Origin: Pseudomonas sp. GR 6-02
GTDB taxonomy: Bacteria > Pseudomonadota > Gammaproteobacteria > Pseudomonadales > Pseudomonadaceae
DNA: 64,000 bases
Assembly (NCBI RefSeq): GCF_001655615.1
Contig: NZ_CP011567.1
Span: 2,923,001-2,987,000 of the forward strand
Direction of reading: 5' to 3'
Shown in pieces: positions 35,921 to 46,592 of this stretch. The notes beneath the pieces were generated by a model. That model made no database searches. It had not been told where the DNA came from and worked only from the letters and a program-made list of their open reading frames with translations. Within the stretch, counting starts at the first letter, position 1, and the number at the start of each line of letters is the position of its first letter. Both the position numbers and the translations under genes were made by a program.

Positions 35921-37179
35921 TGAAACCCAGTCGGCTGTTCTGGAAACTGTTCCTGGCGTTTTGGCTCGCCACGAGCCTGACGTTTCTGGTCGGGGTGGGC
36001 ATTCTGGTACTGGGTAATCACGGGCCTGGCGATCCTCATTTGGAGGCCATCCTGGCCAGCGAGGAACAGCTGCTGCGACAATTCGGCGTCGAGTCGGGAA
36101 GGCAATTGCTGACAGTGTGGCGGCACCCCGGTGACGAAACCATTGGTGTCTATGACAGTGCCGGTCAACTGCTGGCTGGGTCGCCGGTTCCGCGGCCAGC
36201 GTTTGAGCGAACGGTCATCAGCAAGGACGGTCTGGCCCTCTCGCTCAGATCCTCACAGCCCCTTGGCAAAGAAGGTGAGCAAGGGCCGGGGCGTTCGATC
36301 CCGCTGATCATCGGCACGGTGATGAGTGCGCTGTTCAGCGGGTATATGGCGTATTACCTGGCGTGGCCGTTGGCCTATCTCCGGCGGGCGATGAGCGATG
36401 TGGCCAAGGGGCGCTTCGAAACCCGGGTCAAACCGATGATGGGCGGGCGCCGCGATGAAATCGTCGATCTGGCCGGGGACTGTGACCGAATGGCCAACCA
36501 GCTGAAACTGCTGGTGGAGGCCCAGCAACACCTGTTGCATGACATCTCTCACGAACTTCGCTCACCGTTGACGCGCATGCAAGCTGCCATCGGGCTGTTG
36601 CAGCAAGAACCGGCCCGCCAGGAAATGGTGGAGCGCATCCAGCGCGAATCGGTGCGAATGGATACGTTGATCGAGGCGTTGTTGACCCTGGCGCGCATGC
36701 AGGGCCGGCCCGAGAGTATCGACCGCGAGCCACTCGACATCATCGAGTTGCTGGCGGTGATCGTCGAGGACGCTCAATTCGAGGCGGGAATGAAAGGTTG
36801 CCGGGTCAGTCTGCAGGCGTGCCCGGCCTTTGTCAGTCGGGTCAGCGGCGAGTTGCTGTATCGGTGTTTCGAGAACGTCATTCGCAACGCGGTGCGCCAT
36901 ACCAGACCGATGACGGCGGTTGTTGTGTCGGCTGAGGTCAATCTCGAAGCAGACTGCCTGACGGTGCGGATTACCGATCAGGGGGCGGGTGTTGAAAACG
37001 AGCGGCTGCTGAGCATTTTCCACCCGTTCGAGCGTGGCTTGAGCGAGGCCAGTGCCGGTTTCGGCCTGGGCCTGGCGATCGCCTCAAGGGCCGTGGAAAT
37101 GCACGGCGGCACGATTGTGGCGCGCAACGAGCCGTCCGCTGGGCTGACCGTGGAAATCAGCTTGCCCCGTCAGGCGTGA
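35917..37179 (+). CDS. Sensor histidine kinase, CpxA-like
   Basis: 420 aa. TM1 lies at about residues 8-30, a short periplasmic domain of about 90 residues follows, TM2 at about 130-150 (PLIIGTVMSALFSGYMAYYLAWPLAYL), then HAMP. The H-box is LHDISHELRSPLTRMQAAIG, the N-box FENVIRNAVRHTRP, with G-boxes DQGAGV and GFGLGLAIASRAVEMHGG. Overlap with the upstream regulator gene shows they form one operon. Sensor region is smaller than in E. coli CpxA. Confidence 0.9.
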   Translation: MMKPSRLFWKLFLAFWLATSLTFLVGVGILVLGNHGPGDPHLEAILASEEQLLRQFGVESGRQLLTVWRHPGDETIGVYDSAGQLLAGSPVPRPAFERTVISKDGLALSLRSSQPLGKEGEQGPGRSIPLIIGTVMSALFSGYMAYYLAWPLAYLRRAMSDVAKGRFETRVKPMMGGRRDEIVDLAGDCDRMANQLKLLVEAQQHLLHDISHELRSPLTRMQAAIGLLQQEPARQEMVERIQRESVRMDTLIEALLTLARMQGRPESIDREPLDIIELLAVIVEDAQFEAGMKGCRVSLQACPAFVSRVSGELLYRCFENVIRNAVRHTRPMTAVVVSAEVNLEADCLTVRITDQGAGVENERLLSIFHPFERGLSEASAGFGLGLAIASRAVEMHGGTIVARNEPSAGLTVEISLPRQA

Positions 37180-37286
37180 TCTTTACACGATATTACATTG
37201 GCTTGACGGCTCTGTACGCCTCGCCTCAGTAGACTTCCCGCTCAAACTTACGCAGCGTTTGCTGATGTTTCAGCGTGGAGGTGGGC

Positions 37287-37736
37287 ATGTTTCTGGTTCA
37301 TAAAAAGGGCTTCGTTTCCGGCAAGAAAATGGTCGACGGGCTGGTGCCCTATGACTTCTTTTGTGAAGACAATCCGGCCATCAATCTGTTTGTGTTTACG
37401 GGTTCTACCGCGCAGGGCAAAACAGTCGAGGAGCAGACGCTCTGGGGCTTTACCCGGCTGGAGCGTTTCGAGGCGCTGACCAGCACCCTGGTATCGAACA
37501 AAAAAAATGATGGCTGGTTTCAAACGGTCAATGTGCTCACCGGGCCTGCCCAGAACGGCACCCAAAGCGTGAAATTTCAGCGGGTGCTGAAGATCATCAA
37601 GCATGCCGCTGTATCGAGCCGTGTCACCAGCAAGGTGCAATACGAGATCCTTACGGATGACGGCGACACTTATTTCACCCGTCCGCCCGCGACAGCAGAC
37701 AGCGCGCAAACCATCATCTATGCGGCAGAGCAATAA
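37287..37736 (+). CDS. Uncharacterised small protein
   Basis: 149 aa from ATG 37287, with GGAGG 5 nt upstream; a GTG at 37275 is less likely. It begins MFLVHKKGFVSGKKMVDGLVPYDFF and has no signal peptide, membrane segment or recognised motif. Composition is mixed alpha/beta with aromatic residues spread through (FFCEDNPAINLFVFTGSTAQGK; WGFTRLERFEALTS). It lies between the Cpx-like kinase and the Fur-boxed receptor, on the same strand as both, with 107 bp to the former. Coding status is supported by the ribosome-binding site and normal codon use. Function unknown. Confidence 0.7.
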   Translation: MFLVHKKGFVSGKKMVDGLVPYDFFCEDNPAINLFVFTGSTAQGKTVEEQTLWGFTRLERFEALTSTLVSNKKNDGWFQTVNVLTGPAQNGTQSVKFQRVLKIIKHAAVSSRVTSKVQYEILTDDGDTYFTRPPATADSAQTIIYAAEQ

Positions 37737-37785
37737 CTCGTTAGTTAATAACCGCGAAGGTGTTTACTGGAAATACATCGCACCA

Positions 37786-37804
37786 TACAATGAGAATCAT
37801 TACT
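37786..37804 (+). promoter_or_regulatory. Fur box upstream of the siderophore receptor
   Basis: TACAATGAGAATCATTACT matches 14 of 19 positions of the classical Fur consensus GATAATGATAATCATTATC, including the AATGA/AATCATTA core. It lies about 24 bp upstream of the receptor's TTG start, within the expected promoter. Iron repression is therefore expected. Confidence 0.85.
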
Positions 37805-37827
37805 ACTAACTCATTGAGTGCAACGTC

Positions 37828-39954
37828 TTGAGCCATCCCCACCTCTTTGCCCGCCGCAAGGTTTTCATCAAACACGCGCTGCCGACACTGTCCTGCGTGA
37901 TGTTCGCCGGTCCTTTGTGGGCACAGGAACTGATTGAACTGCCGACCACGGATATTCAGGCGAGCCGCGTCAGTCAAGACACCAGCTACACCACCTCTCA
38001 AGCCAGCACCGCGAGCAAAAGCGATGTGCCGATCAAGGAGGAGGCGCAATCGGTCAATGTCGTCACCCGGCAAACCCTGGCCGACTATCAGGTACGCTCG
38101 CTGGACGACGCGATGAAGTTCGTCAGCGGCGTCAGCCAGGGCAACACCCTGGGCGGTTCCCGGGACTCGTTGGTCAAGCGCGGTTTCGGCACCAACGATG
38201 ACGGCTCGATCCTGCGCGATGGCGTGCGTTCCAACCTGGGGAAAAATTTCAGCGCCACGACGGATCGCATCGAAGTGCTCAAAGGGCCTGCGTCGATGCT
38301 GTACGGCGCGCTGGAACCCGGCGGGTTGATCAACGTGATCAGCAAGAAGCCTGAATACACCCAGAGCACGACCCTGAGTGGCTCGGCCTACAGCGAAGGC
38401 GGCGGCACCATGGCCGTGGACACCACCGGGCCGCTGGGCGATACCGGCCTGGCTTATCGCCTGATTGCCGAACGCGGCCACGAGGATTACTGGCGCAATT
38501 ACGGCGTGAATGAAAGCACCCTGGTTGCACCCTCGCTGACCTGGACGGGCGAGCGTGCCAGCCTGACCCTCAGCTACGAATACAACGATTACTCCAAACC
38601 CTTCGACCGTGGCACGGTGTTCACCAATGGTCATCCGGCGGACATCGACTACGACAAGCGCCTCGACGAAAAATGGGCCAAAAGCGTCGGTATCCGTGAA
38701 TTGGCTACCGCGCGTTTCGAGTATCAGCTGAGTGACGACTGGAAGACCCGCGTTACCTACGGCTGGAACAACGACCGCTACAGCCTCTCGATTGCCCAGC
38801 CGAGTTCGTTGACCGGCAACAACCTGCGACGTGCTGCCAACGGCGCTCACTACGACGATGAAACCCGTTATGCCAGCTGGGATTTCATCGGCCAGCAGGA
38901 GCTGTTCGGCCAGCGCCATGACTTGCTGATCGGCGCGGACACCGAAGCGTCCGACCAATTCCGTGGCAAAACCTACCGTAATACCGCGCAGTCAGGCTTC
39001 GACATCACCTCGCCGGTTTATGGTCGTCTGGCCGAGCCGAGCCTTGTCAGTGCCAGCCAAAGTGACCTGAGCAACCAGTTGAACTCCAGCTCCGTGTACT
39101 TCAAGGATAACTGGCACCTCGATGACCGCTGGATCCTGGTTCTCGGCGGTCGCCAGCAGCATTTCGATCAGTACAGCGATCAGGGCCGCGGCAGCAGCTA
39201 CACCGTCAACCGCGACAATAACGGTGATGCTTTCGTACCGTTCGTGGGGCTGGTCTACAAAGCCACCGATAGCTTGTCGCTGTACGGTAACTACAGTCGT
39301 TCGTTCAAGCCCAATACCCAAGTCGACGATGCCGGCCATACCTTCGATCCGGAGGAGGGCCGCAGTTATGAGGTCGGCGCCAAGTACGATCCGCTGCCGG
39401 GGCTGAACATCAACCTGGCGCTGTTCGACATCGAGAAGAAAAACGTCGTGACCACCCAGACGGTCGGTGGCGTCAGCCTCTCGGAGGCGGCGGGCAAAGT
39501 CGGCTCACAGGGCCTGGAACTGGACATCACCGGGCGTGTGGCCGAGCGCTGGGACCTGATCGGCACCTACGCTTACACTCACACGGAAATCCTCGACGAT
39601 CCGGATGACGAAGGTCACCGCCTCGCCGATGCGCCGAAGCACACCGCAAGCCTGTACCTTACCCATCACCTGAATGTGCCTACGGAGTTCGGGGCCTGGC
39701 ATGCGGGCGGCGGTGCGCGTTATGTCGGCGAGCGTGCGGCCAACAATGCCAACGATTTCTGGCTGAGCAGCTACACCGTCGCCGATGCCTTCGTGCGCTG
39801 GGAGGCGCCGATGTTCGGGTACAAGACTTCGCTGCAGTTCAACGTCGACAACCTGTTCGACAAACAGTACTACCCGTCCTCCACCGGCAGCCAACTGGCG
39901 GTCAATGTCGGCGAGCCGCGCACGGCACGCCTCAGCGCCAGCGTGACGTTCTGA
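37828..39954 (+). CDS. TonB-dependent siderophore receptor
   Basis: 708 aa. The only plausible start is TTG 37828: upstream in frame are no ATG or GTG before a stop at 37807, and the sequence from TTG gives a good signal peptide ending at PLWAQE. The plug domain has SVNVVTRQTLADYQVRSLDDAMKFVSGV and IEVLKGPASMLYGALEPGGLINVISKKP; the barrel ends NLFDKQYYPSSTGSQLAVNVGEPRTARLSASVTF with terminal Phe. It lacks the N-terminal signalling domain of FpvA-type receptors, in agreement with the absence of sigma/anti-sigma genes. It takes up a ferric siderophore, probably of foreign origin, using TonB energy. Confidence 0.9.
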   Translation: MSHPHLFARRKVFIKHALPTLSCVMFAGPLWAQELIELPTTDIQASRVSQDTSYTTSQASTASKSDVPIKEEAQSVNVVTRQTLADYQVRSLDDAMKFVSGVSQGNTLGGSRDSLVKRGFGTNDDGSILRDGVRSNLGKNFSATTDRIEVLKGPASMLYGALEPGGLINVISKKPEYTQSTTLSGSAYSEGGGTMAVDTTGPLGDTGLAYRLIAERGHEDYWRNYGVNESTLVAPSLTWTGERASLTLSYEYNDYSKPFDRGTVFTNGHPADIDYDKRLDEKWAKSVGIRELATARFEYQLSDDWKTRVTYGWNNDRYSLSIAQPSSLTGNNLRRAANGAHYDDETRYASWDFIGQQELFGQRHDLLIGADTEASDQFRGKTYRNTAQSGFDITSPVYGRLAEPSLVSASQSDLSNQLNSSSVYFKDNWHLDDRWILVLGGRQQHFDQYSDQGRGSSYTVNRDNNGDAFVPFVGLVYKATDSLSLYGNYSRSFKPNTQVDDAGHTFDPEEGRSYEVGAKYDPLPGLNINLALFDIEKKNVVTTQTVGGVSLSEAAGKVGSQGLELDITGRVAERWDLIGTYAYTHTEILDDPDDEGHRLADAPKHTASLYLTHHLNVPTEFGAWHAGGGARYVGERAANNANDFWLSSYTVADAFVRWEAPMFGYKTSLQFNVDNLFDKQYYPSSTGSQLAVNVGEPRTARLSASVTF

Positions 39955-39972
39955 TCGCACTGTCTTGATGTG

Positions 39973-40002
39973 CCGCCCCGTTCTGCCCGTGGAACGGGGC
40001 GG
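39973..40002 (+). terminator. Hairpin after the siderophore receptor gene
   Basis: CCGCCCCGTTC (39973-39983) pairs perfectly with GAACGGGGCGG (39992-40002) around an 8-nt loop. The 3' flank is only mildly T-rich (TAGTCTTCCTT). It sits between convergent genes and probably limits readthrough in both directions. Confidence 0.65.
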
Positions 40003-40028
40003 TAGTCTTCCTTCAACTCGACGACGCT

Positions 40029-40712
40029 TCAGGCGTCGGCGAGCTGAAACCGATAACCCACCCCGTACAACGATTCAATCGGATGCTCCCCCGGGCAGGC
40101 TTGTTCGAGCTTGCGCCGCAGATTGCGGATATGACTGTCGACCGTGCGGTCGGTGACCACCCGGTGATCGGAGTAGATCCGGTCGAGCAACTGATCCCGG
40201 GAAAACACCCGTCCCGGCGAGCGGGCGAGGGTGCTTAGCAGGCGCAATTCCAGTGGTGTCAGGTCCAGCGTTATGCCGTCGAGGGAGGCCAGGTACTGTT
40301 CTTCATCAATCTGTAGACGCGGTGGTGCGGACGTCAAAAGCTGCGGGCTGCGTCGCAGGATGGCTTTGACCCTGGCTACCACTTCACGCGGGCTGAAGGG
40401 TTTGCAGATGTAGTCGTCGGCGCCCAGGTCCAGTCCGAGCAGGCGATCCACTTCCTCGACGCGGGCGGTGATCATGATGATCGGTACGGCACTGAAGCTG
40501 CGCAGTTCCTTGCACACTTGCAGACCATCGCGTCCAGGCAGCATCAGGTCGAGCAGGATCAGCCGTGGCTCGCGGGCACGGACCGCCGGTACCACCTCCA
40601 GCCCGTTGTCCAGGCATTGGGTCGCATACCCAGCGGCGATCAGGTAGTCACGCATCAACGCGGCCAGTTTGGGCTCGTCTTCGACGATCAGGATTGGGTT
40701 GTCGTTGACCAT
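40029..40712 (-). CDS. OmpR-family response regulator, BaeR-like
   Basis: 227 aa. Receiver residues Glu/Asp11-12, Asp55 ([11 protein letters not shown]), Thr83 and Lys105 (ICKPFSP) are intact. The output domain has [34 protein letters not shown] and [13 protein letters not shown], closest in style to BaeR/MprA-type regulators. Its start overlaps the kinase gene by 25 bp. The divergent RND pump at 42247 is the obvious target. Confidence 0.92.
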   Translation of the reverse strand: MVNDNPILIVEDEPKLAALMRDYLIAAGYATQCLDNGLEVVPAVRAREPRLILLDLMLPGRDGLQVCKELRSFSAVPIIMITARVEEVDRLLGLDLGADDYICKPFSPREVVARVKAILRRSPQLLTSAPPRLQIDEEQYLASLDGITLDLTPLELRLLSTLARSPGRVFSRDQLLDRIYSDHRVVTDRTVDSHIRNLRRKLEQACPGEHPIESLYGVGYRFQLADA

Positions 40713-42100
40713 GGTTCAGGCATTCCTGGCAGGCGCAGGGTCAGCCAAAGGCCACCCAACGGGGAGTGATCGGCACTGAGGCTGCCGCCATGAGCCAGGG
40801 CGATGCTGTGACAGATCGCCAGCCCCAGACCGGCGCCACCACTGGCACGGTTGCGTGAGGTTTCGCCACGGTAGAAACGCTCGAACAGACGCGGCAACTG
40901 ATCCGCGTCGACCCCGGGGCCGGAATCCAGGAAATCGATGCGTACGTCGTCGCCATCGCTGGCCGCACGAATACGCAGCACACCGCCTTCATCGGTATAG
41001 CGCACGGCGTTTTCCAGCAGATTGCCGAACAGTTGCTGCAAGCGCTTGGGGTCGGCTTCCACTCTTAGGGGGGGTGTCGGCAGCTCCAGCTCCAAGCGCA
41101 AGTGCCGGGCATTGCAGCGTTCCTGGAACATCGCTGCGCAACTGTCCAGCAGCTCGTTGAGATCACATTCGCTCTTGCGGTAGGTCAGCGCACCCACATC
41201 GGCCAGGGACAGTTCATACAGGTCATCCACCAGTTTACTGAGCATGCCGACTTCGCCTTGCAGCGATTTCATCGACGACTGATCGAGCGTGCGCACACCA
41301 TCCTCGATGGCCTCCAGCTCACCGCGCAACACTGACAGCGGGGTGCGCAGTTCATGGGACACATCGGCCATGAACTCCCGGCGCATTTTTTCGTTGCGCT
41401 CCAGCGTATACGCAAGTTGATTGAAGTCGCGGGCCAACTGACCGACTTCGTCATTGGAGGACACCGCCACCCGGTTGCTGTACTCGCCTGCGGCCAATCG
41501 ATGCGTGGCCGCGGCTACTCGCTTGACGGGGTCAAGCAAAGTGCGGGCGATCCACCAGGCGATCAGCATTGCCAGCAGCAACGAGAACACGCCCACGGCC
41601 AGACTGGTGCGCAACAGGTACAGGCGAAAGCGTTCACCGCCGGCTTCGGTCACGTTCTGGAACGGCGTTACCGCCAGCCAGCCGACGGTTTTACCGGCCA
41701 CCTCGATCGGGCGCATCAGGGCGTCGTCGGCAATCGCCGAGTAGCCCATGACCAACTGCTTTTGCTGGTCCAACAGAGCGATGCGAAACACCGCGCCGGT
41801 CAGGTCAGACGTGGGCAGGGTCGGCTGCTGCGGGTTGGTGAAGTCTACGCCCGGCTCCGGTCGCATGAGTTCGAACCAGCGATCCGGCTGGTTGCGCAGA
41901 AATTCCCAACTGCCTTCGCGCTCATAGGCGCTGGCCAGGCGCGGCAGCACTGGGGTCATGCGCAACAGAGCCTGTTCGTTGAGGTAATCGAGAAAGCCTT
42001 TGCCGAAGCTCCAGCCGTTGGCCAGCCCCATGCTCAGGATGACAAACAGCACACTGGCCAGTACCGCGATAAACAGTTTGGTGGAGATACTCAGTTTCAT
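40688..42100 (-). CDS. Sensor histidine kinase, BaeS-like
   Basis: 470 aa from ATG 42100 ([19 protein letters not shown]); the frame is open 33 bases further upstream. TM1 is at about residues 8-27 and TM2 at about 160-183; a periplasmic sensor of about 130 residues lies between them. HAMP follows, then the H-box [26 protein letters not shown]-box [15 protein letters not shown] and G-boxes DSGPGV and [19 protein letters not shown]. BaeS proteins sense envelope-toxic compounds. It is first of the two-gene operon, divergent from the efflux genes across 146 bp. Confidence 0.92.
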   Translation of the reverse strand: MKLSISTKLFIAVLASVLFVILSMGLANGWSFGKGFLDYLNEQALLRMTPVLPRLASAYEREGSWEFLRNQPDRWFELMRPEPGVDFTNPQQPTLPTSDLTGAVFRIALLDQQKQLVMGYSAIADDALMRPIEVAGKTVGWLAVTPFQNVTEAGGERFRLYLLRTSLAVGVFSLLLAMLIAWWIARTLLDPVKRVAAATHRLAAGEYSNRVAVSSNDEVGQLARDFNQLAYTLERNEKMRREFMADVSHELRTPLSVLRGELEAIEDGVRTLDQSSMKSLQGEVGMLSKLVDDLYELSLADVGALTYRKSECDLNELLDSCAAMFQERCNARHLRLELELPTPPLRVEADPKRLQQLFGNLLENAVRYTDEGGVLRIRAASDGDDVRIDFLDSGPGVDADQLPRLFERFYRGETSRNRASGGAGLGLAICHSIALAHGGSLSADHSPLGGLWLTLRLPGMPEPWSTTTQS

Positions 42101-42246
42101 GGGCTCGGGCAGGTCGGTGAATGGCCCGCCCATTTAGGCCCTGGCGCGACGAAGATTCAAGGGCGGCAGGCAATCTTCAATTTTCCTGCACATTTGCCTC
42201 GCAGTATGGCGTCTGGCTTCAGCCACCCCGTCTTGCAGAGGCATTT

Positions 42247-43443
42247 ATGTCGACCAAAATTCTCGCCAAATCCCTGGTAACCGCCGCGGTTTTACTGTCC
42301 TTGATCATTCTGGTGGTGTTGAGCGGTTGCTCCCCCGGCGCATCCGCGCCCGTGGTCGAACCGGCAAAAGTGTCAGTGATCACGGTGCAACCTCAAAGCC
42401 AGGCGCTGACCACGGAGCTGGCCGGGCGCACTCAGGCGTTCATGATCGCCGAGATTCGCCCGCAGGTCGGCGGTATCGTCCAGCAACGGCTGTTTGTCGA
42501 AGGCGCCGAGGTCAAGGCCGGGCAGGCGCTGTATCAGCTGGACGCGTCCTCATACAAGGCTGCATTGGCTGAAGCACAGGCGACCCTGGCCAAGGCGCGC
42601 GCCACGTTGAAGTCGGCCCAGGCCACGGCCAAGCGTGATGCCCAGTTGGCGAAAATCGATGCCATCAGCCAGCAGGACAACGAGGATGCCCAGGCCAGTC
42701 TGCTGACCGCCGAGGCTGAACTGCAAGTGGCCCAGGCCGGCGTGGATACCGCGCGCATCAACCTGGCCTATACCCGCATCAGCTCGCCCGTCAGCGGGCG
42801 CATCGAAACTTCGACGGTCACCCCCGGCGCATTGGTGGTGGCCAATCAGGACAGCGCACTGACCACGGTGCAGCAACTGGACCCGATCTACGTGGATATC
42901 ACGCAATCGACCACCGAGCTATTGCGCCTCAAGCGCGACCTCGCCAGCGGTGTGCTGCAAAGCAACGGCGAGGGCGAAGCGCGGATCAGTCTCAAACTCG
43001 ACGACGGCAGCACCTACGCCCATGAGGGCCGCTTGAAATTCAGCGGGGTCAGCGTCAATGAGGGCACCGGCACCGTGACCCTGCGGGCGGAAATCGCCAA
43101 CCCGGACCGGCTGTTGCTGCCGGGCATGTATGTACGGGCGGTGCTGGAGCAGGCCCGGGACGATCAAGCGATCCTGATTCCGCAGCAAGCCGTGACCCGC
43201 AGCGCCAGTGGCGTGACGTCGGTGTTGCTGGTGGTCAATGGCAAGGTCGAACAGCGCGTGCTGACCATCGATCGCGCCGTGGGCAACCAATGGTGGGTCA
43301 CCTCGGGCCTGACGGCGGGTGACCAGGTGATTGTCGAGGGCGGGCAGAAAGTCCGGGTCGGCGCCCCGGTGCTGGCGCAAAACCCGGGCACTCGCAGCCG
43401 CACGCGGCAATCGGCGCCGACTGCCATTGCGCAGGAGGGTTGA
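42247..43443 (+). CDS. RND efflux periplasmic adaptor lipoprotein (AcrA/MexA-like)
   Basis: 398 aa from ATG 42247, AGAGG 6 nt upstream. The lipobox LSGC puts the acylated Cys at residue 28. [33 protein letters not shown] is the lipoyl half, followed by an alpha-hairpin of about 70 residues ([26 protein letters not shown]...) and [23 protein letters not shown]. The beta-barrel region has MYVRAVLEQ. It bridges the inner-membrane pump and the outer-membrane channel. GGAGGG overlaps its stop and serves the pump gene. Confidence 0.92.
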   Translation: MSTKILAKSLVTAAVLLSLIILVVLSGCSPGASAPVVEPAKVSVITVQPQSQALTTELAGRTQAFMIAEIRPQVGGIVQQRLFVEGAEVKAGQALYQLDASSYKAALAEAQATLAKARATLKSAQATAKRDAQLAKIDAISQQDNEDAQASLLTAEAELQVAQAGVDTARINLAYTRISSPVSGRIETSTVTPGALVVANQDSALTTVQQLDPIYVDITQSTTELLRLKRDLASGVLQSNGEGEARISLKLDDGSTYAHEGRLKFSGVSVNEGTGTVTLRAEIANPDRLLLPGMYVRAVLEQARDDQAILIPQQAVTRSASGVTSVLLVVNGKVEQRVLTIDRAVGNQWWVTSGLTAGDQVIVEGGQKVRVGAPVLAQNPGTRSRTRQSAPTAIAQEG

Positions 43444-43445
43444 GC

Positions 43446-46400
43446 ATGGCGCGGTTCTTTATCGATCGACCGATTTTTGCCTGGGTCATCGCCATTGTCA
43501 TCATGCTCGCCGGCGCCTTGTCGATCAGCCAACTGCCGCTGGAACAGTACCCGGACATCGCGCCGCCAACGGTACGGATCTCCGCCACCTACTCCGGCGC
43601 CTCGGCCGAGACCGTGGAAAACTCGGTGACGCAGGTCATCGAACAGCAGATGAAAGGGCTGGATAACCTGACCTACATGTCGGCCTCCAGCAGTTCGGCG
43701 GGCAGCGCCAGCATCAGCCTGACCTTTGCCGCCGGCACTAACCCGGATGTGGCGCAGATGCAGGTGCAGAACAAACTGCAACAGGCTGAATCGCGACTGC
43801 CGCAATCGGTGCAGAGCGAAGGCCTGACCGTGACCAAGGGCGGTTCGGACTTTCTGATGATTGCCGCCCTGGCCTCCGACAACCCAAGCGTCACCGGCAC
43901 CCAGATCGGCGACTACATTTCCAGCACCTTGCTCGACCAGATCAGTCGAATCGATGGCGTCGGCGACGTGCAGACCCTCGGTTCGGGTTATGCCATGCGC
44001 ATCTGGCTGGATCCGGCACTGCTGGAAAAGTATGCGTTGATGCCCTCGGACATCAGCAGCGCCCTGGAAGCACAGAACACCGAGGTGTCCGCCGGCCAGC
44101 TCGGTGCCTTGCCAGCGGTGGCCGGGCAACAGTTGAACGCCACTATCAGTGCCCGCAGCAAGCTGCAAACCGCCGAAGAATTTCGCAACGTGGTGGTCAA
44201 GTCCACCAGCAATGGGGCGGTGGTGCTGTTGGGGGATGTGGCGCGGGTCGAACTGGGCAGCGAAAGCTACGACGTGAGTTCTGCCCTCAACGGCAAACCT
44301 GCCGCCGCCATGGGCGTGCAGCTCGCCGCCGGGGCCAATGCCCTGAGCGTGGGTGAGGCCGTGAAGGCCAAACTCAAGGAACTGGAGCCTTTCTACCCTG
44401 CGCAAATGCAGCTCAAGAACGTGATCGCTTACGACACGACCCCCTTTGTCAGCCTGTCCATCGAAGAGGTGGTCAAGTCTCTGGGCGAGGCCATCGTGCT
44501 GGTGGTGCTGATCATGTTCCTGTTCCTGCAGAATCTGCGGGCCACGCTGATCCCGGCGATCACCGTGCCGGTGGTATTGCTGGGCACCTTCGGCGTGCTC
44601 GCGCTGTTCGGCTATTCAATCAATACCCTGACCATGTTCGCCATGGTCCTGGCTATCGGACTGCTGGTGGACGATGCCATCGTGGTGGTGGAGAACGTCG
44701 AGCGGGTGATGAGTGAGAAGGGACTTTCGGCGCTGGCGGCGACTCGCCAGTCCATGGCGGAAATCACCAGCGCGCTGATCGGCATCGCTCTGGTGCTCAG
44801 CGCCGTGTTTATTCCCATGGCATTTTTTGGCGGTTCCACCGGGATTATCTATCGGCAGTTTTCGGTGACCATCGTCTCGGCCATGCTCCTGTCGGTGTTG
44901 GTGGCGATGACCCTGACACCGGCCTTGTGTGCGACCTTGCTCAAGCCGTCCGATGCCCAGGGCCATGGTGCGCAAAGCGGCTTCTTCGGCTGGTTCAACC
45001 GCAGCTTCGAACGCAGCGCCTTGCGCTATCAACAATGGGTCGGCGGCATTCTGCAGCGTGGGCGTCGGAGCCTGCTGGTGTACGGGGTGATTTTGCTGGC
45101 GATGGGCGCTGGTTACGCCAGCCTGCCGACTTCGTTCTTGCCGGATGAAGACCAAGGCATCCTCATGGCGCAGATCCAGTTGCCGGTGGGCGCCACCGAT
45201 AGCCGCACTCAGGCAGTAATGAAGCAGTTCGAGAGCTACATGCTCGAACAATCGGAAGTCGAGGCGCTGATCAGCATCAGCGGTTTGGGCATGGGTGGCA
45301 ACAGCCAGAATACCGGCCGGGCTTTCATCAAACTCAAGGACTGGAGCGAGCGATCGGGGAAAGGGCAGGACGCGGCTTCTATTGCCCAACGTGCAACCCT
45401 GGCGTTGGCGAGCATTAGCGATGCCAACGTGTTTGTCATGCAGCCGCCCGCTGTACGTGGCCTGGGGCAAAGTTCGGGTTTCGACCTGCAACTCAAAGAC
45501 CTTGGCGGACTGGGGCATGACGCCCTGGTCGCCGCGCGGGAGCAGTTCATCGAGTTGGCGAAGAAAGACCCGCGGCTGCTGGGAGTACGCAGCAATGGCC
45601 TGGACGATACACCGCAGCTCAAAGTCAGCATCGACGATCGCAAGGCCGGCGCCTTGAGTCTGAGCACCAGCGACATTAACAGCACCTTGTCCACCGCGTT
45701 GGGCGGCACTTACGTCAACGACTTCCTCAACCAGGGGCGGGTGAAGAAGGTCTACGTGCAGGGCGAGGCGTCGGCGCGGATGCAGGCGGCCGACCTGGAG
45801 CACTGGTTCGTGCGCAACAGCAAAGGCGAGATGGTGCCGTTTTCCTCGTTCGCCAGCAGCGCGTGGAGCTATGGCTCGCCGTTGCTGGAACGCTACAACG
45901 GCAACGCCTCGCTGGAGGTGGTCGGTGATCCGGCACCGGGGGTGAGCGCCGGGGTTGCGATGGATGCGGTGGAAGCGATCATCAAACAACTGCCCGAAGG
46001 CATCGGCTACGAGTGGACCGGGCAGTCATATCAACTGCGCTTGTCCGGCTCCCAGGCGCCGCTGCTGTACGGGATCTCGGTGTTGTTTGTGTTCCTCTGC
46101 CTGGCGGCGTTGTACGAGAGTTGGTCGGTGCCGTTTTCGGTGATGCTGGTGGTGCCGCTGGGGGTGGTCGGCGCGGTGCTGGCGACCCGCTTCAGTGGTT
46201 TGAGCAACGACGTGTACTTCCAGGTCGGGCTGTTGACCACGGTGGGACTGGCGGCGAAGAACGCGATCCTGATCGTTGGGTTTGCCAAGCACCTGCAAGA
46301 GCAGGGCAACAGCCTGCGGGACGCGACACTGACTGCCGTGCGCCAACGCCTGCGACCGATCCTGATGACGTCTTTGGCCTTCATGTTCGGCGTGTTGCCA

Positions 46401-46592
46401 CTGGCATTGAGCTCCGGCGCCGGTTCTGCCGGGCGCCAGGCCATCGGCACTGGCGTGCTGGGGGGCATGTTCAGCGCCACCGTGCTGGGGATCTTCTTTG
46501 TGCCGCTGTTTTTCGTGCTGATCCGTCGTCGTTTCGGTCGCGTATCCACCGCAACAACCGCCAACCCAACCGCGCAGAAAGGTGATGCATGA
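43446..46592 (+). CDS. RND multidrug efflux pump, inner-membrane permease (AcrB/MexB-like, HAE1 family)
   Basis: 1048 aa from ATG 43446; the frame is open to 43440. [27 protein letters not shown] is the classical N-terminus and TM1. TM4 has [21 protein letters not shown] with the proton-relay Asp pair. TM10 has [16 protein letters not shown] with the relay Lys. Two large periplasmic domains and 12 TMs fit the standard architecture. It expels hydrophobic or amphiphilic drugs as a trimer. The context with BaeSR-like regulators suggests induction by envelope-active compounds. Confidence 0.95.
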   Translation: MARFFIDRPIFAWVIAIVIMLAGALSISQLPLEQYPDIAPPTVRISATYSGASAETVENSVTQVIEQQMKGLDNLTYMSASSSSAGSASISLTFAAGTNPDVAQMQVQNKLQQAESRLPQSVQSEGLTVTKGGSDFLMIAALASDNPSVTGTQIGDYISSTLLDQISRIDGVGDVQTLGSGYAMRIWLDPALLEKYALMPSDISSALEAQNTEVSAGQLGALPAVAGQQLNATISARSKLQTAEEFRNVVVKSTSNGAVVLLGDVARVELGSESYDVSSALNGKPAAAMGVQLAAGANALSVGEAVKAKLKELEPFYPAQMQLKNVIAYDTTPFVSLSIEEVVKSLGEAIVLVVLIMFLFLQNLRATLIPAITVPVVLLGTFGVLALFGYSINTLTMFAMVLAIGLLVDDAIVVVENVERVMSEKGLSALAATRQSMAEITSALIGIALVLSAVFIPMAFFGGSTGIIYRQFSVTIVSAMLLSVLVAMTLTPALCATLLKPSDAQGHGAQSGFFGWFNRSFERSALRYQQWVGGILQRGRRSLLVYGVILLAMGAGYASLPTSFLPDEDQGILMAQIQLPVGATDSRTQAVMKQFESYMLEQSEVEALISISGLGMGGNSQNTGRAFIKLKDWSERSGKGQDAASIAQRATLALASISDANVFVMQPPAVRGLGQSSGFDLQLKDLGGLGHDALVAAREQFIELAKKDPRLLGVRSNGLDDTPQLKVSIDDRKAGALSLSTSDINSTLSTALGGTYVNDFLNQGRVKKVYVQGEASARMQAADLEHWFVRNSKGEMVPFSSFASSAWSYGSPLLERYNGNASLEVVGDPAPGVSAGVAMDAVEAIIKQLPEGIGYEWTGQSYQLRLSGSQAPLLYGISVLFVFLCLAALYESWSVPFSVMLVVPLGVVGAVLATRFSGLSNDVYFQVGLLTTVGLAAKNAILIVGFAKHLQEQGNSLRDATLTAVRQRLRPILMTSLAFMFGVLPLALSSGAGSAGRQAIGTGVLGGMFSATVLGIFFVPLFFVLIRRRFGRVSTATTANPTAQKGDA

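Noticed and set aside
44616..45989. 457-codon minus-strand ORF inside the RND pump gene
   Set aside because: Composition (His/Arg/Gln-rich) is that of a reverse-strand shadow in GC-rich DNA.
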